Of a stretch of 64,000 nt of DNA, positions 20,744 to 30,989 are shown piece by piece. The stretch's first letter is position 1; each line of letters starts with the position of its first letter. Both the position numbers and the translations under genes were made by a program. The notes under the pieces are model-generated. The model saw only the letters and a program-made list of their open reading frames with translations. It made no database searches and was not told the DNA's origin. This stretch comes from Lepisosteus oculatus (lineage: Eukaryota > Chordata > Actinopteri > Semionotiformes > Lepisosteidae). Where the stretch lies: positions 43,718,490 to 43,782,489 of the forward strand of contig NC_090709.1 of NCBI RefSeq assembly GCF_040954835.1, read 5' to 3'.

Positions 20744-23700
20744 ATGGTTGCTAAAAGGTCTGAATTCGAGTTGCTATTAAGCACTCTCTCTAGCAGAGAC
20801 AGGTCTGACCACGATCTCTTCCATATCTCCGTCAGCGGAGAAGCTAGGAGAATAAATCTCCATTCTCTGAGAGAGCTAGCGAAGGACATAGAGAGATTTG
20901 ACCCCGCAGTGTCAGAGAATAATATCGAGAGTTATATTCAGGACCTCAGGTATACCCTGCAGTATCTGCCAAACGCCACAGAACAGGAGAAAGTGTTTCT
21001 GGTCAGGAAAACTACCAGCAGAGCTGCACATGAGTGGATGGCTAGGCAGATGAAAGAAGTCTGTAATGATTTTGAGCAGCTGTGTCAAGCACTTATCGAA
21101 GAATACAGTGCGTTTATTGACCCGACTGCTGCGATAGCCGCCGCTCTTAACATTAAGCACAAGAGAGCAGAGTCCCCTCGCGAATATTACGAGAGACTTA
21201 GACAAACTTATTTTGCAGGGCAAAATGATGAGGGTTGCGAAGAGAACACACATTTCAAGGGTTTATTCATTGCGAATCTCCACCCATCAGTCAGAAAGAT
21301 GATCTTAATGCATACAGATGCACAGACCATGAAAATGACTGATATTAAGAGATTTGTGCAGAAAGCCTGGGAGTATGATGTCCAAAGTCGCTCTGAGCAA
21401 AAAGCTGTTAAAGCGACTGTGTTTGCCGTCAGAGCCAGCAGGCTTAACTCCCTCCTGCTCGAAGGAGCACAGGCTCCTGACATGGCTAAGCCCCGTTCCA
21501 AAGCAGGCACACAGGACCGCACCCAGCGTCCTAAGTGCCATGAGAACACCGGGGGAGGGAAAGGGCTAGATAAAGCTGAACAAAAGGATTCAGTAGCCGC
21601 CCGCCTGGCCAGGCTTGAACAAGCTTTATTAGGACAGGGACAACCGCTCCCCAAGGATGCCGGAAGCGTGAATGAGCTGATACTCTCCACTGGAGGAGGC
21701 GGAGACCCGCCCCCTCTCCCTCCCTCAGTCTATCTGATTGAGCGGAAGGGTTCCTGCCTGGATGAGGTCAGCCACTCCCAAGTGAGTGCTGACTCCACCC
21801 CTGAAGTCACAGAGCAGGCAGTAAAACACAGAGGAAAAGCAAGAAGCTTTTACCTCAAGGCTGCCATGGGAGATGTCTTACACAGTGAGACACTGATTGA
21901 CACTGTGGTTGAAAGGTGTTTGATGTCACACGGCAAGCTCAAACGGGTTGAAAAAGAAAAGGGCATGCGACTCAGAGAGGAACCTTTGGTGGATCACCAG
22001 AAAGGCAAAGTGTGGAAAAAGGTCAAGGCTCCTAAGCCTTCTGTACAGAAGGAAAGGGGGGCCAAGAGGCAGACTGTGCTCACACAGTGCCCACCGAACA
22101 CAGAAGCCCATGCGGAGATTCCTTCTGTTCCCTCTGGACAAGAAATAAAAATATTTTCTTGTTCCCCGGATATACAGGGAAGTCGTGTCCCGGCCAAGGT
22201 CCCAACAGCCTCCCTGCCACAGGAGCGGTGCTCCAAGCAGCCGCCTGATCCACCAGGTAAAGCACATCCCTTTTACATCCCTAAAGAGGAGCAGATCTCC
22301 CCACCTGGCGATGAAAAGGAGCTTTCCCTGTGCACCCTGGCACCTAAGAGGGGTCAGGACCACCACCCTGCAGTGGTGGAAGGGATCCAGATGGCAGGAG
22401 AGCAGGTTGGTGATGTAGCCCTCACCCTTAGCCCTGAGAGGTCCTCTATTAGTGAGGATCTGCTTGAGCAGCTGTCACAGGGCCACCGCCAGGTGCCCCT
22501 GGTGCAACATTCACAGGTTAGACAGGAGGTCCAGCTGGACGCTGAGACTACTGCACTGTGGGCACACCTGATCCCAGATGCTGATTCCCTCTGCTGTGAC
22601 CCAGGGAACCTGCAGTCAGGTAACATTATTTCTCACAACTACCAGGTAGTGAGTGAGACTGACCTGATTGTTCCTGCCTCAACAGCAGGTTTGCCTACAC
22701 ACCCAGTCCCCCAGAAGGGACAGGGAATGAAAGCCGAGCCGGTTTTCTTACAGCCACCAGCTCAGTTTGTCAGTCTGAGTCTGACCAACAGTGGTTCAGC
22801 CAGACTGGAGCTGGATGGTAAAGTCACCCGCCTGCCAGTGCAGGACATCGCAAAGAGAGGTGTCAGAATCCCCGCCTGCACTGACATGGGCCTGGTGAGT
22901 GATAGTGAGTTCAAAGACAGTGAACTAGCTATCCCAGTGCTGGGGCAGCTCCCTGAACCCCTAGCGAGGGAAGGGGGGAGCGAGCAGGTGTCCTACACCC
23001 ACGCCCAGCGAACGGTTGTAAACATGCTGATAAAGGAATTCCTCAATCAGGAAGTGTGCAGGGTGGACCTGAACAGTGAGAATGGGGTAACAATCCCAGA
23101 TCACTCAGGTGCTCCAGATGACCACTCAGTTGAGGGTCAGGCATGCTCCACCGCTGCACCGCCCCCTGCAGGGTTCCTAGAGCACAGACATGAACAAATC
23201 GAAAAAGCAGATGCCCTGGAAACGGAGGAGCAGCATCAGCCGCTGCGTCAGATCTCCCCAGATTTCCAGGATGTTGGTGCCCAAGATGCCACATGGCATA
23301 CTGAGAAAGACACCATGTACACACTGCGCCAGCTTAGAAAGGCAACAGTCACTCAGAAGGAGATGACTGGGATCAGCCACCCGAAAAGACTTTTGGGAGG
23401 ACTGATTGCTGCCGCCACTGTTGCACGTTTGCTTTTTCTGGTAGGTTTGTATGCTACTGGCACTCTCACCCTGACTGCCCCAAGAAGGCAGGTGTCAGAG
23501 ATGCCAGAGGGTAGTGACAGACTGTATCAACAGCAGCAAAAGTTGGAAAGCTTAGGGAAAACCCTACAGGCAACTTCCTATGCAACAGGGTTAAACCTTA
23601 TTCCCCAACCAGTGGACATGATTGCCGGTGTTATACAGTGGGTTTATGCTTGTGTGCAACAGGCCAGAATGTTGACACAAGACCTGTTAAGGGAGTTTAG

Positions 23701-23992
23701 TGCCACTGTAGCCAGTCTAACCATGGCACAATTCCCAACCCACTTGATTCCACTCTTCTCAGTAGAGGAGTATGTGACATTAACCCCATCGCTCATAGCT
23801 CACCCAGAAGGCAATCCAAGATTGAATTCGGTTCCAAATCTTGAGATGGGTATGGCTACCAAAGCTATCCATTGGCTGTGTCTAAACGATTCACCAATGA
23901 AGGGTGTAAAGCTACTAATGGGCAGAGGGAGGTTAATGAACCCCATGAAGAGCAGGTGGGAAGTAAATGGCTGGTCAGCACACCACATTTAA
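20744..23992 (+). CDS. Gag-like protein of the family-1 LTR element
   Basis: A 1082-codon uninterrupted frame, long for the surrounding sequence. The N-terminal 230 residues look like a retroviral/gypsy capsid region: helix-rich, with [18 protein letters not shown] near residue 150, which fits the major homology region pattern, and [15 protein letters not shown] after it. The middle (residues 230-860) is Pro-, Gln- and Glu-rich, poorly conserved in appearance, with no CCHC knuckle. Near residues 883-910 there is a hydrophobic stretch ([20 protein letters not shown]) that could span a membrane, followed by about 170 residues that are not recognised. The last part could be an envelope-like remnant, but I cannot show that. 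Belongs to a mobile element, not to the host. Confidence 0.65.
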   Translation: MVAKRSEFELLLSTLSSRDRSDHDLFHISVSGEARRINLHSLRELAKDIERFDPAVSENNIESYIQDLRYTLQYLPNATEQEKVFLVRKTTSRAAHEWMARQMKEVCNDFEQLCQALIEEYSAFIDPTAAIAAALNIKHKRAESPREYYERLRQTYFAGQNDEGCEENTHFKGLFIANLHPSVRKMILMHTDAQTMKMTDIKRFVQKAWEYDVQSRSEQKAVKATVFAVRASRLNSLLLEGAQAPDMAKPRSKAGTQDRTQRPKCHENTGGGKGLDKAEQKDSVAARLARLEQALLGQGQPLPKDAGSVNELILSTGGGGDPPPLPPSVYLIERKGSCLDEVSHSQVSADSTPEVTEQAVKHRGKARSFYLKAAMGDVLHSETLIDTVVERCLMSHGKLKRVEKEKGMRLREEPLVDHQKGKVWKKVKAPKPSVQKERGAKRQTVLTQCPPNTEAHAEIPSVPSGQEIKIFSCSPDIQGSRVPAKVPTASLPQERCSKQPPDPPGKAHPFYIPKEEQISPPGDEKELSLCTLAPKRGQDHHPAVVEGIQMAGEQVGDVALTLSPERSSISEDLLEQLSQGHRQVPLVQHSQVRQEVQLDAETTALWAHLIPDADSLCCDPGNLQSGNIISHNYQVVSETDLIVPASTAGLPTHPVPQKGQGMKAEPVFLQPPAQFVSLSLTNSGSARLELDGKVTRLPVQDIAKRGVRIPACTDMGLVSDSEFKDSELAIPVLGQLPEPLAREGGSEQVSYTHAQRTVVNMLIKEFLNQEVCRVDLNSENGVTIPDHSGAPDDHSVEGQACSTAAPPPAGFLEHRHEQIEKADALETEEQHQPLRQISPDFQDVGAQDATWHTEKDTMYTLRQLRKATVTQKEMTGISHPKRLLGGLIAAATVARLLFLVGLYATGTLTLTAPRRQVSEMPEGSDRLYQQQQKLESLGKTLQATSYATGLNLIPQPVDMIAGVIQWVYACVQQARMLTQDLLREFSATVASLTMAQFPTHLIPLFSVEEYVTLTPSLIAHPEGNPRLNSVPNLEMGMATKAIHWLCLNDSPMKGVKLLMGRGRLMNPMKSRWEVNGWSAHHI

Positions 23993-24720
23993 CTGACACT
24001 ATGACTTGTGACAGGCATGATACAGCTACCGCAATGCATCTACCTAATCAAACAGTTTTCCTGCAAGTTCCCGAGGAGGCCACAGTGTTCTTGAACTTAA
24101 TACTGTATGGTCTGGAACCAGACAATTTAAGACCAAACTTGAGGTCGTGGATGCCTTCAGGTGCCACACTAAGGAATTGGATAGAAATCCAAGAAACAGT
24201 AAGCCCTGAAGAGGTACAGGTAGTTGAGTTTGCTTTAATGGAACAAACCTCCAAACCACCCTAGCAGATGTGGTGTTGTGGTTTATCGGGGGGGCTGGGA
24301 ACAGGAACTGTTGTTATTGTAACACTACTGCCAGGTAGCTGGATCATGACTGACAGTGTACTCTGAATGATGTACTCTCACATCAAGATGTACTCTGGGT
24401 AGCATGAATGAGTCAAAGGTAGCATGCCAAAAGAAAGGAAGTTACTTCTTCCCAAATATCTACTACAGAGGTATCAGATATTGACAGTGAACTTCCTGAT
24501 GTGTAATTCCTACACTTAGATAATGTCTCCTACCGTGTTTATACATACTCCAGATGTTATTCATCCTGTTTGTATCCAATGCTTGTTCCGGTATGAATTC
24601 TCGAGGAGTAATGTGGACATTTAAGATTAATGTTCTAATGGCAAGGGACATCACTTAACTCTGTTTTGTTTTGAAGGCAACAATGCCTCAGGACCTCATG
24701 ACCTTCAAAAAGGGGGGATA

Positions 24721-26044
24721 TGTAGCGGCAAGGCTTATTAATAAGAAAGAATTAAGTGTTCTGAGCCTTCCCAAATGAGGCCTCATTTCTCTGTTCATCT
24801 CTGTGGTGCAGCCACAGAGAAACCATGCAGGCTGATTTAGGGTTCCTTTGATAAAAGACAGCTCCCAAAAGGGGATGCACTTAGCTAAGCCTGGCTATCA
24901 TGATCAATGGTCATCCATTGGCGCCTATCTGTCTAGGGAGTAACCCACGTGGGACTCTGATGCCCATGGAACTTTCAGCCAATCAATGAGCTGAAGTTCC
25001 TCCAGGTAAAAACAGGCAACACAGAGAGCCTGAGAGATTCAACGAGATTCAGTAAGATTCTGGAGAGGATTCTGTGGACTGTTCTAAAGGGAATTCAAAG
25101 GAGAATTCCAGGGCAGGACGGCCCAGGACCAGAAGGCTCCCAAGGGCAGGACATTCTCGCAGAGCGCCTCCTGACCATCCTGAGACTCAGCCCGGACAAC
25201 CACGGAACGGCTAGTGTGTCCGAGTGCCAGAACCTTCCTTTGTTCTAAGAGTCTAGAGTGGAGGTTGCCAGAGAGTAACCAGCAGCAGGCCTCGTGAACA
25301 GGTCGGAACTGTGGACAGCTGAATCACTATTCAGAACTAGCTCTTCATCAGGAATGAACCGGTCCTCTTCCTGACTTGCTGGGACCCACAGTCATCTTTT
25401 CTCCTGTGCACAAACTTTGCTAGTTAAAGCCAACAGTGAGCATCAGCAGCGCACCGTCGCAAGCCGCACAGCACAGCCTGGCACGGAGCCAGAGAGCGCG
25501 GAGTGCAAAGAGTGTTTCTCTGTGCCCGCAGGAGATCTGAATCCCCAGAGATTGGATGAGTATTCAACTTCAATGCATTACAGCTCGAGAATTCAATTGT
25601 TATCCCAACCAGTTGATATCAATTTAATTCTTAAGAGTTATGTACTTGTTTTGAGTATCTAATGTAGAAGTTGTAACCAAGTTCAATTACGAAACGGTCT
25701 AAATGAATGATATACTGAATGTATGTCCTCTTGATATATGTAACTCTTTGTAACTGATTGAATATATATCTTTTGTATTCTGATAACCCTCTCGATAAGA
25801 TCTGTTAGGTTTACATGCATATTCTATGTATTAATAAATGTATCCTCGTGTATTAGTACCTGTGTGTGTGCGTTGTTTGAGTTATGTCGCATGGTTGGAT
25901 TCTAAAGCCATCAAAAGAATCAACTTTGTGATTTACTGCTACAATTAATAGTTGTCTCAGTAAATGCCCAAACCCTACAGAACTGGTGCCTTCAGAGAGC
26001 CACTATGATTACATATTTGGCGTCCCTGAACCGGTTTTCTTACA
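24721..26044 (+). repeat. 3' LTR of the family-1 element
   Basis: Starts TGTAGCGGCAAGGC after a purine tract and probably ends TTCTTACA. AATAAATG near 25840 may serve as the poly(A) signal. It matches the nested LTR at 10577-11954 and the remnant at 19815-20479. TTTGGCGTCCCTG occurs near its 3' end, a second copy of the start of the primer-binding site. Confidence 0.75.
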
Positions 26045-26094
26045 AGTGTTTTGGGTAAGTTGTCGAAATTCGCATGAGGCTGCAGACAACTTAC

Positions 26095-26227
26095 CTAAAG
26101 TGTGTTCTATAGCTTTCAGGTGGAGTTCATTTATATAAAAGAATGTAAGTGGTATAAACGAAACAAGCCAGACGGCAGTCCAACCTACAGTATAATTTTC
26201 TGATGGAAGTCCTGACACGTTATTCAT
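26095..26227 (-). CDS. Possible orphan coding exon
   Basis: On the minus strand an ATG at 26227 opens a frame reading MNNVSGLPSENYTVGWTAVW, then LVSFIPLTFFYINELHLKAI, ending in a strong donor TTTAG|GTAAGT at 26094. A hydrophobic core (AVWLVSFIPLTFFYI) could be a signal anchor or one membrane segment. No following exon is visible between here and the LTR end at 26044, so if real the gene has been cut by the LTR element, or the rest is outside. I do not recognise the family. The match of a good donor to an open frame may be chance. Confidence 0.25.
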
Positions 26228-26604
26228 TACGCCACTGACCCTGCTATTGTAGTGCTAAAATAAAACAAGTTTTCTACATTTATGTCTGTTTAAAAATTAC
26301 TTTCTAAAAAAGACAAAGGGTTTGTGTGTCGCGCTAAAATTCCGCTTCATTTCAAATGCAAATAAAAACCATTTTGTTCCAAGAAATCATAAATTTGTCA
26401 CATCCTTCATACTACTAATAAGTATACAAATAAATACTCGGAAGAAGCCGCTCAGGTATTAGAAAGATTTAAAATCAGATCGGAGGATTTAGAGTCCAGA
26501 CTGCAAACCAACAGCTGACACAGGTCTTTTATAGAACCGTTTTGATTTCCTCTACTTTGTCCCCGTGACGTCATTGTCCTGCTCACAGCCGAGCCCGACA
26601 CACG

Positions 26605-26862
26605 TCTGGTTTCTGTCGCTGGGCGCTCACCCTGCAGTCCATGCGGGTCCTGATACCCCAGTACAATGACGGGGACACTAAACTGTAATCAGGTGCCGTC
26701 CTTCGGCTGAGACGTAAAACCGAGGTCCTCACTCTCTGTGATCATTCAGGAGAATGGTGGAGGGGAGTCCCCATTACCTGTAAAGCGCATTGAGTGGAGT
26801 ATCCAGAACAGCGCTATATAAGTGTAAGCAATAATGATGATGATGATAATTATTATTATTAT
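26605..26862 (+). mobile_element. SINE with LINE-like tail and trinucleotide microsatellite
   Basis: Shows the fish SINE order GGGCGCTCACCCTGCAGTCC, CCCCAGTACAATGACGGGGA, CCGTCCTTCGGCTGAGACG, AAACCGAGGTCCTCACTCTC, then the tail AAGCGCATTGAGTGGAG and AGCGCTATATAAGTGTAA, followed by an ATG/ATT repeat (26832-26862). It would be mobilised by a LINE sharing the tail. A second fragment lies at 14456-14558 in the other orientation. Confidence 0.7.
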
Positions 26863-26869
26863 AATGTAA

Positions 26870-27713
26870 AATGCAATAAAAAAAATCAAACTTTGATTCA
26901 AAATAGATTAATGTAAAAACTGATAAAGCTAATGCTTTTTTCAGGGCTATATCTACTTTTTTTTAAAAAAGCGAAGTCTGTCGCGATTGTAAGAGTTAGA
27001 GAATGTGTTCCAGCGGGTGCCTTCATATCATGAGCGTCAGTCTCGCCCGTAGCTGCGAGAAGGTTAAAAGCGCACAAGTGATCTGTAGACGATGTTCGGG
27101 GAAGAGCTAATTCTGTTTTCAGCACAGGGAGTGAGAATGAGCTCAGCCCGGCTCCCAGCAGAATCCATTCTGGTTTGGTTACTGTTAGACTGTGCGTCTG
27201 AGGCTCTTTGGATCGCAACGTAAAAAAAACAATTGCTCACATCGTGTGACTTCCACGACAGGAAGGAAAGATATCACTTTAAAAAATCAGAACTGAAGAT
27301 TTGGATCCTGGGCCTCAACTTAAAAATAAACAGAGTTTAACGACAGGAAATTGATTCCAGTTGTCAGATCACGTATACGCATACCTTAGCTTTGTGCAAC
27401 AACCTGAAACTTTCAGGTACCATAAATAATATTATTGCTAAACATATGCCATTCTAATCTGCAAGCGACCAGAATATAGAATACGAATTTTTGTGCTTTG
27501 GAAGCGCTGGCCTACCTGTATCAAAATATCAGATTGTGTTTCTGCAACATTTCGTGCACAGTACGCCATTTTATCTAAAACAGTCACAACGAGGGCTTTA
27601 CATGCAGTCTGGGGTATTTTCCCCTTTTATATTTTTGCCACTTTATATCGAACCTGTTATACTCCCAGAAGTGCACAGTAGCTTGTACTTAATAAAAATG
27701 TACAATTCACCGC
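26870..27713. other. No feature recognised
   Basis: AT-rich sequence. The minus-strand frame at 26898-27218 and the plus-strand frames at 27491-27721 show no motif I recognise and are probably chance. Confidence 0.4.
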
Positions 27714-28100
27714 TGGTATAAACAGATGTGTGCCGTGTTTGCCTTTGTAAGCATTTGTTTAAAAAATAAGTTCACAATATGATAAAAACACAGAAAGCAC
27801 AAACTTTATAATACAACGATACAAAATCAATACCAAATCATTATGCCAATTAAGTAACTATCCTTTGAAAACAGAGAACACCTTTATATCTACAAAAAAC
27901 TTGACATTTGTATGTATTTTTGAATTACAAAGCAGACAGTGTAGTCCCTTAATTCAAAGATCAGATCTTGGCCAAAACAAGACAATCAGACGTGGGCTGA
28001 ATTCGGAACAGGAGCCTTTGCTTAGTCGATTATTGAGCTTTTGATCAATGTCTGAATAAAACGTTTTTAACTCTTTGATTAAATTACACGAAAAGCACCT

Positions 28101-28188
28101 TCCTTCAAGCCGGAATCGAACCAGCGACCTAAGGATTCCCTGTTGACTCCACTACAGTCCTCCGCTCTACCAACTGAGCTATCGAAGG
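28101..28188 (-). tRNA. tRNA-Tyr (GTA) with intron
   Basis: 88 bases: 73 for the tRNA plus an intron of about 15 bases directly after the anticodon (GACTGTAG|...|ATCCTTAGG), as in all vertebrate tRNA-Tyr genes. The acceptor stem CCTTCGA/TTGAAGG pairs fully (with one G-T), box A is TAGCTCAGTTGG, box B is GGTTCGATTCC, and the discriminator is A. Looks functional, decoding UAY codons. Confidence 0.9.
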
Positions 28189-28852
28189 AATGCTGTGGCA
28201 TTGCTTTCTGGAACATACTGCCCAATGAAGTAAAATGTGAAATGGGTGATTTAAATCCCACTTCGACATCAAGTTTCCAACTCGTTTCCTTAGTCTCATT
28301 TACCTTGAATTTAAGCCACGAACCAGGATTCTACTGTATAAACTTCCAGGGATATTACAAAATGTTTGATGGGGCATCAATCATTACAGGCGGAAATTGA
28401 TTCCTTTTTTTTCTCGAGGGATCATATTAAACATTTCATTAGTCTTGAGAGGAGGATCACCATGAGACACAAAACAAACAGTTTCTTTCTGTCTTTATTA
28501 GAAAGTAGCGTTTGTGCTACATTAATAATATTTTCGTGGAAATAAAGAAGTTGTAAATTTTAAAAATTTATATTTGAATCGAAATGTGGTTTTGAGTTAA
28601 ATATTAGCGTGTTCATGTAATTAGTTTGTGTTTGTCATTAATATATATATATATTGCCATGTTACTAGAATTTGTAACTGAAGTTTACTAGTTGTGTTTT
28701 TTATAATGATTAGACATTTGAATACAATATTGTATATAATGTATACTTTGAACTACATATTGTTAAGGTGTGAATAATTGTATATTTTAAGAATACATTT
28801 CTAAAACAAATCATTGGCTTTATTTACTAGTTTCTACACCTATAAAAATCTT

Positions 28853-28903
28853 TCTTTGATGTATAATAGACATCAAAGAAAGATGTCTATTATACATCAA
28901 AGA
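28853..28903. repeat. Perfect 22-bp inverted repeat upstream of H4
   Basis: TCTTTGATGTATAATAGACATC-like arm at 28853-28874 and its exact reverse complement at 28882-28903, separated by AAAGAAA. It lies 40 bases before the H4 start codon, where a core promoter would be expected. The related sequence at 60560-60590 has only one arm and then runs into the 25-bp satellite. Confidence 0.85.
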
Positions 28904-28939
28904 TGAGCAGTGTGTGTCGTGTTCACAGCTGATAACTAG

Positions 28940-29254
<315 letters not shown>

Positions 29255-29304
29255 ACAGGAGAGGAGCTTCACTACCGGACCCCGACGTATAAACCCAAGT
29301 GACC

Positions 29305-29322
29305 CAGTGACATTTGTCACTG
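29305..29322 (+). terminator. Perfect 7-bp hairpin with 4-base loop, 50 bases after H4
   Basis: CAGTGAC-ATTT-GTCACTG. Position (51 bases past the stop) and shape (4-base loop) resemble the histone mRNA 3' stem-loop, but the sequence is not the conserved GGCYCTTTTCAGRGCC and no purine-rich HDE follows. Whether SLBP could bind it is unknown. Confidence 0.35.
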
Positions 29323-29329
29323 CTGAGGT

Positions 29330-30049
29330 TGCTTTATGGGTCTATTTTCTATACTGTGCTGATCAATTGGAAATCAAATTGCAAAAAAGACCCGTTCCCA
29401 CACCTAAGGTCAAATATTAGTAATCAAAACTGCTCGAGTGTATGGAAGCACACAGCTTTATCAAGATTTCCAAGTGCAAGATCTTTTTATTCACAAAAGA
29501 CCCTATTTATGTTGTATGAGAAATATTAATATTAATACAGAATCATTTTTCACCAAATAAATGGGCTTCCTGACTTCAGAAAGCCTTCTAGACAAATACT
29601 AAAAGAGCAAAAATTCAATGTGGTAAATGAAATGAAAACACATTCCCTACCAAACCTTGAGTACAGGCCATTCAGGATGATAATACAAAACCATTTATAA
29701 TTCAACAAATAAAACCTGTCAACTGGTAATCACCACTTATCATAAAAAAATAAGTAGCAATACACAGTATTGTTAAATACAGCAAGTTAAATCCATGCAA
29801 GAAGGGGGTTTAGTGTTGTATTTCCAAATCAGATATGCAAATGAGAGATCTGGCCCAGCCAATCTCAAAGCTCCCTTGGTCTGGAATGGAGCTGCTCCCC
29901 TCTTCTAGTTATTCACACTGGAGTTAGGTTACATATTAGCACATTTCATCTAACAGTTGCTGCAGAAACAAAAACGTAAACAAATGACATGGACTGTGAC
30001 CACACCTATAAGAATGTAGTTCAACAGATAACTTGTAAACCATGACATA
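29330..30049. other. Spacer; octamer ATGCAAAT at 29835
   Basis: No gene seen. ATGCAAAT at 29835-29842 with CCAAT about 20 bases on recalls histone H2B or snRNA promoters, but no H2B, H2A or snRNA follows, so it may be a remnant or chance. Confidence 0.3.
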
Positions 30050-30989
30050 AGATTTTTTTTGTTCTACAAAATATACTTTATTCCGCAAAAAAAACATCTC
30101 AAAAGGAACATCTCACACATATTAACACTCCATGTAATAAAAAACAACGGCGTAACGGAGATTGATTGTCCGTTATCAATCTTTGCAAGTGGGGGCGGAT
30201 TTGCGCAATTAAGAGAGTCCCTCCAAACCTACCACTCGCTATTGTCCTTTAATCCCTGTATAGGGCCCAAAGTCCTTTCCAGCGCTCCCTCGCCGTGGGG
30301 ATGCCCCATTTGGCGACTAGGCGCTTCGTCCTCCTCCTGAGGTCCGATGGGCTCCCGCAGCGCCCGACAGAGGTTGCAGTAGAAGATGTAGTCGAGTTTC
30401 AGGGGGAAATGTGGGACATCTCGACCCCCTTCCTCGACCGGCTGACACATCCGGTTTCTCGTGATGTACTCGTACTTGCCGCCCCAGACAAAGCCGAAGA
30501 TCATCCCTTGCAGCGCTCGTCTGAGTCTGGCCGGCAGCGGGTACACCACCGCCAGGTAAACCAAAGCCGGCAGGATGTCTGCTTTCAACACCATCACTTT
30601 CCCTGTGTAGGACAGCTACCGCGTTTTCCACAGACCCAGCTTCGCGTTCACCTTGGCGATCCTCTCGGTCCAGTTGTTGGTCTCGTTGTCCTGGCTCTGG
30701 AAGGAAACCCCCAGTATTTTGAGGGGCTCCGTGCAGAGCTCGAGACCCTCCGGCGCCGTCGTCCTGTGCTTCCAGGGCCCGAAGAACTTCAGTTTGCTCT
30801 TTCGGCGGTTGAGCTTCGACCCCGAGGCTCTGGAGTATTGCTCCATGACCTGCACGGCCCTCCTCAACCCCCTGTCCGACCTCAGGAACAGCGTCATGTC
30901 GTCAGCGAACTGGGAGATCTTCAGGGTTTCCCCCGCGCCTCCCGGTATCTCCAGGCCGTCGATGACAGGGTCCCGTCTCACCGTCTCTG

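Larger units (their letters stand above)
19815..26044 (+). mobile_element. LTR element with gag-like ORF only, endogenous-retrovirus-like (family 1)
   Basis: Parts: a 5' LTR remnant (19815-20479, its front lost at the gypsy junction), a primer-binding site TGGCGTCCCTGGGTGGGC (20484-20501) complementary to the 3' end of tRNA-Asn, a 240-base leader, one long frame (20744-23992), a short second frame (23872-24264), a purine tract (about 24707-24718) and a complete 3' LTR (24721 to about 26044). No protease, reverse transcriptase or integrase motif is seen in the 4.2 kb interior. The 4-bp target duplication of a sister LTR at 10577 fits retrovirus-like integration. It resembles a non-autonomous gag-bearing LTR element that would need a partner's polymerase. 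Apart from the 5' LTR it looks whole. Confidence 0.75.
27714..28903. repeat. Duplicated AT-rich unit, copy 1 (holds tRNA-Tyr)
   Basis: Begins CGCTGGTATAAACAGATGTG and ends near 28903. Copies: 56453-57375 (same order, tRNA lost), 60233-60595 (only the last third), and 47490-47753 (middle part with a decayed tRNA-Tyr). Shared words include GGGGCATCAATCATT, CGGAAAT, TCGAGGGATCATATTAAAC and GTGGTTTTGAGT. The unit ends immediately upstream of histone H4. Confidence 0.7.

Noticed and set aside
29835-29842. Octamer ATGCAAAT as an H2B or snRNA promoter
   Set aside because: No H2A, H2B or snRNA gene follows in either direction; 8-base matches occur by chance in AT-rich DNA.
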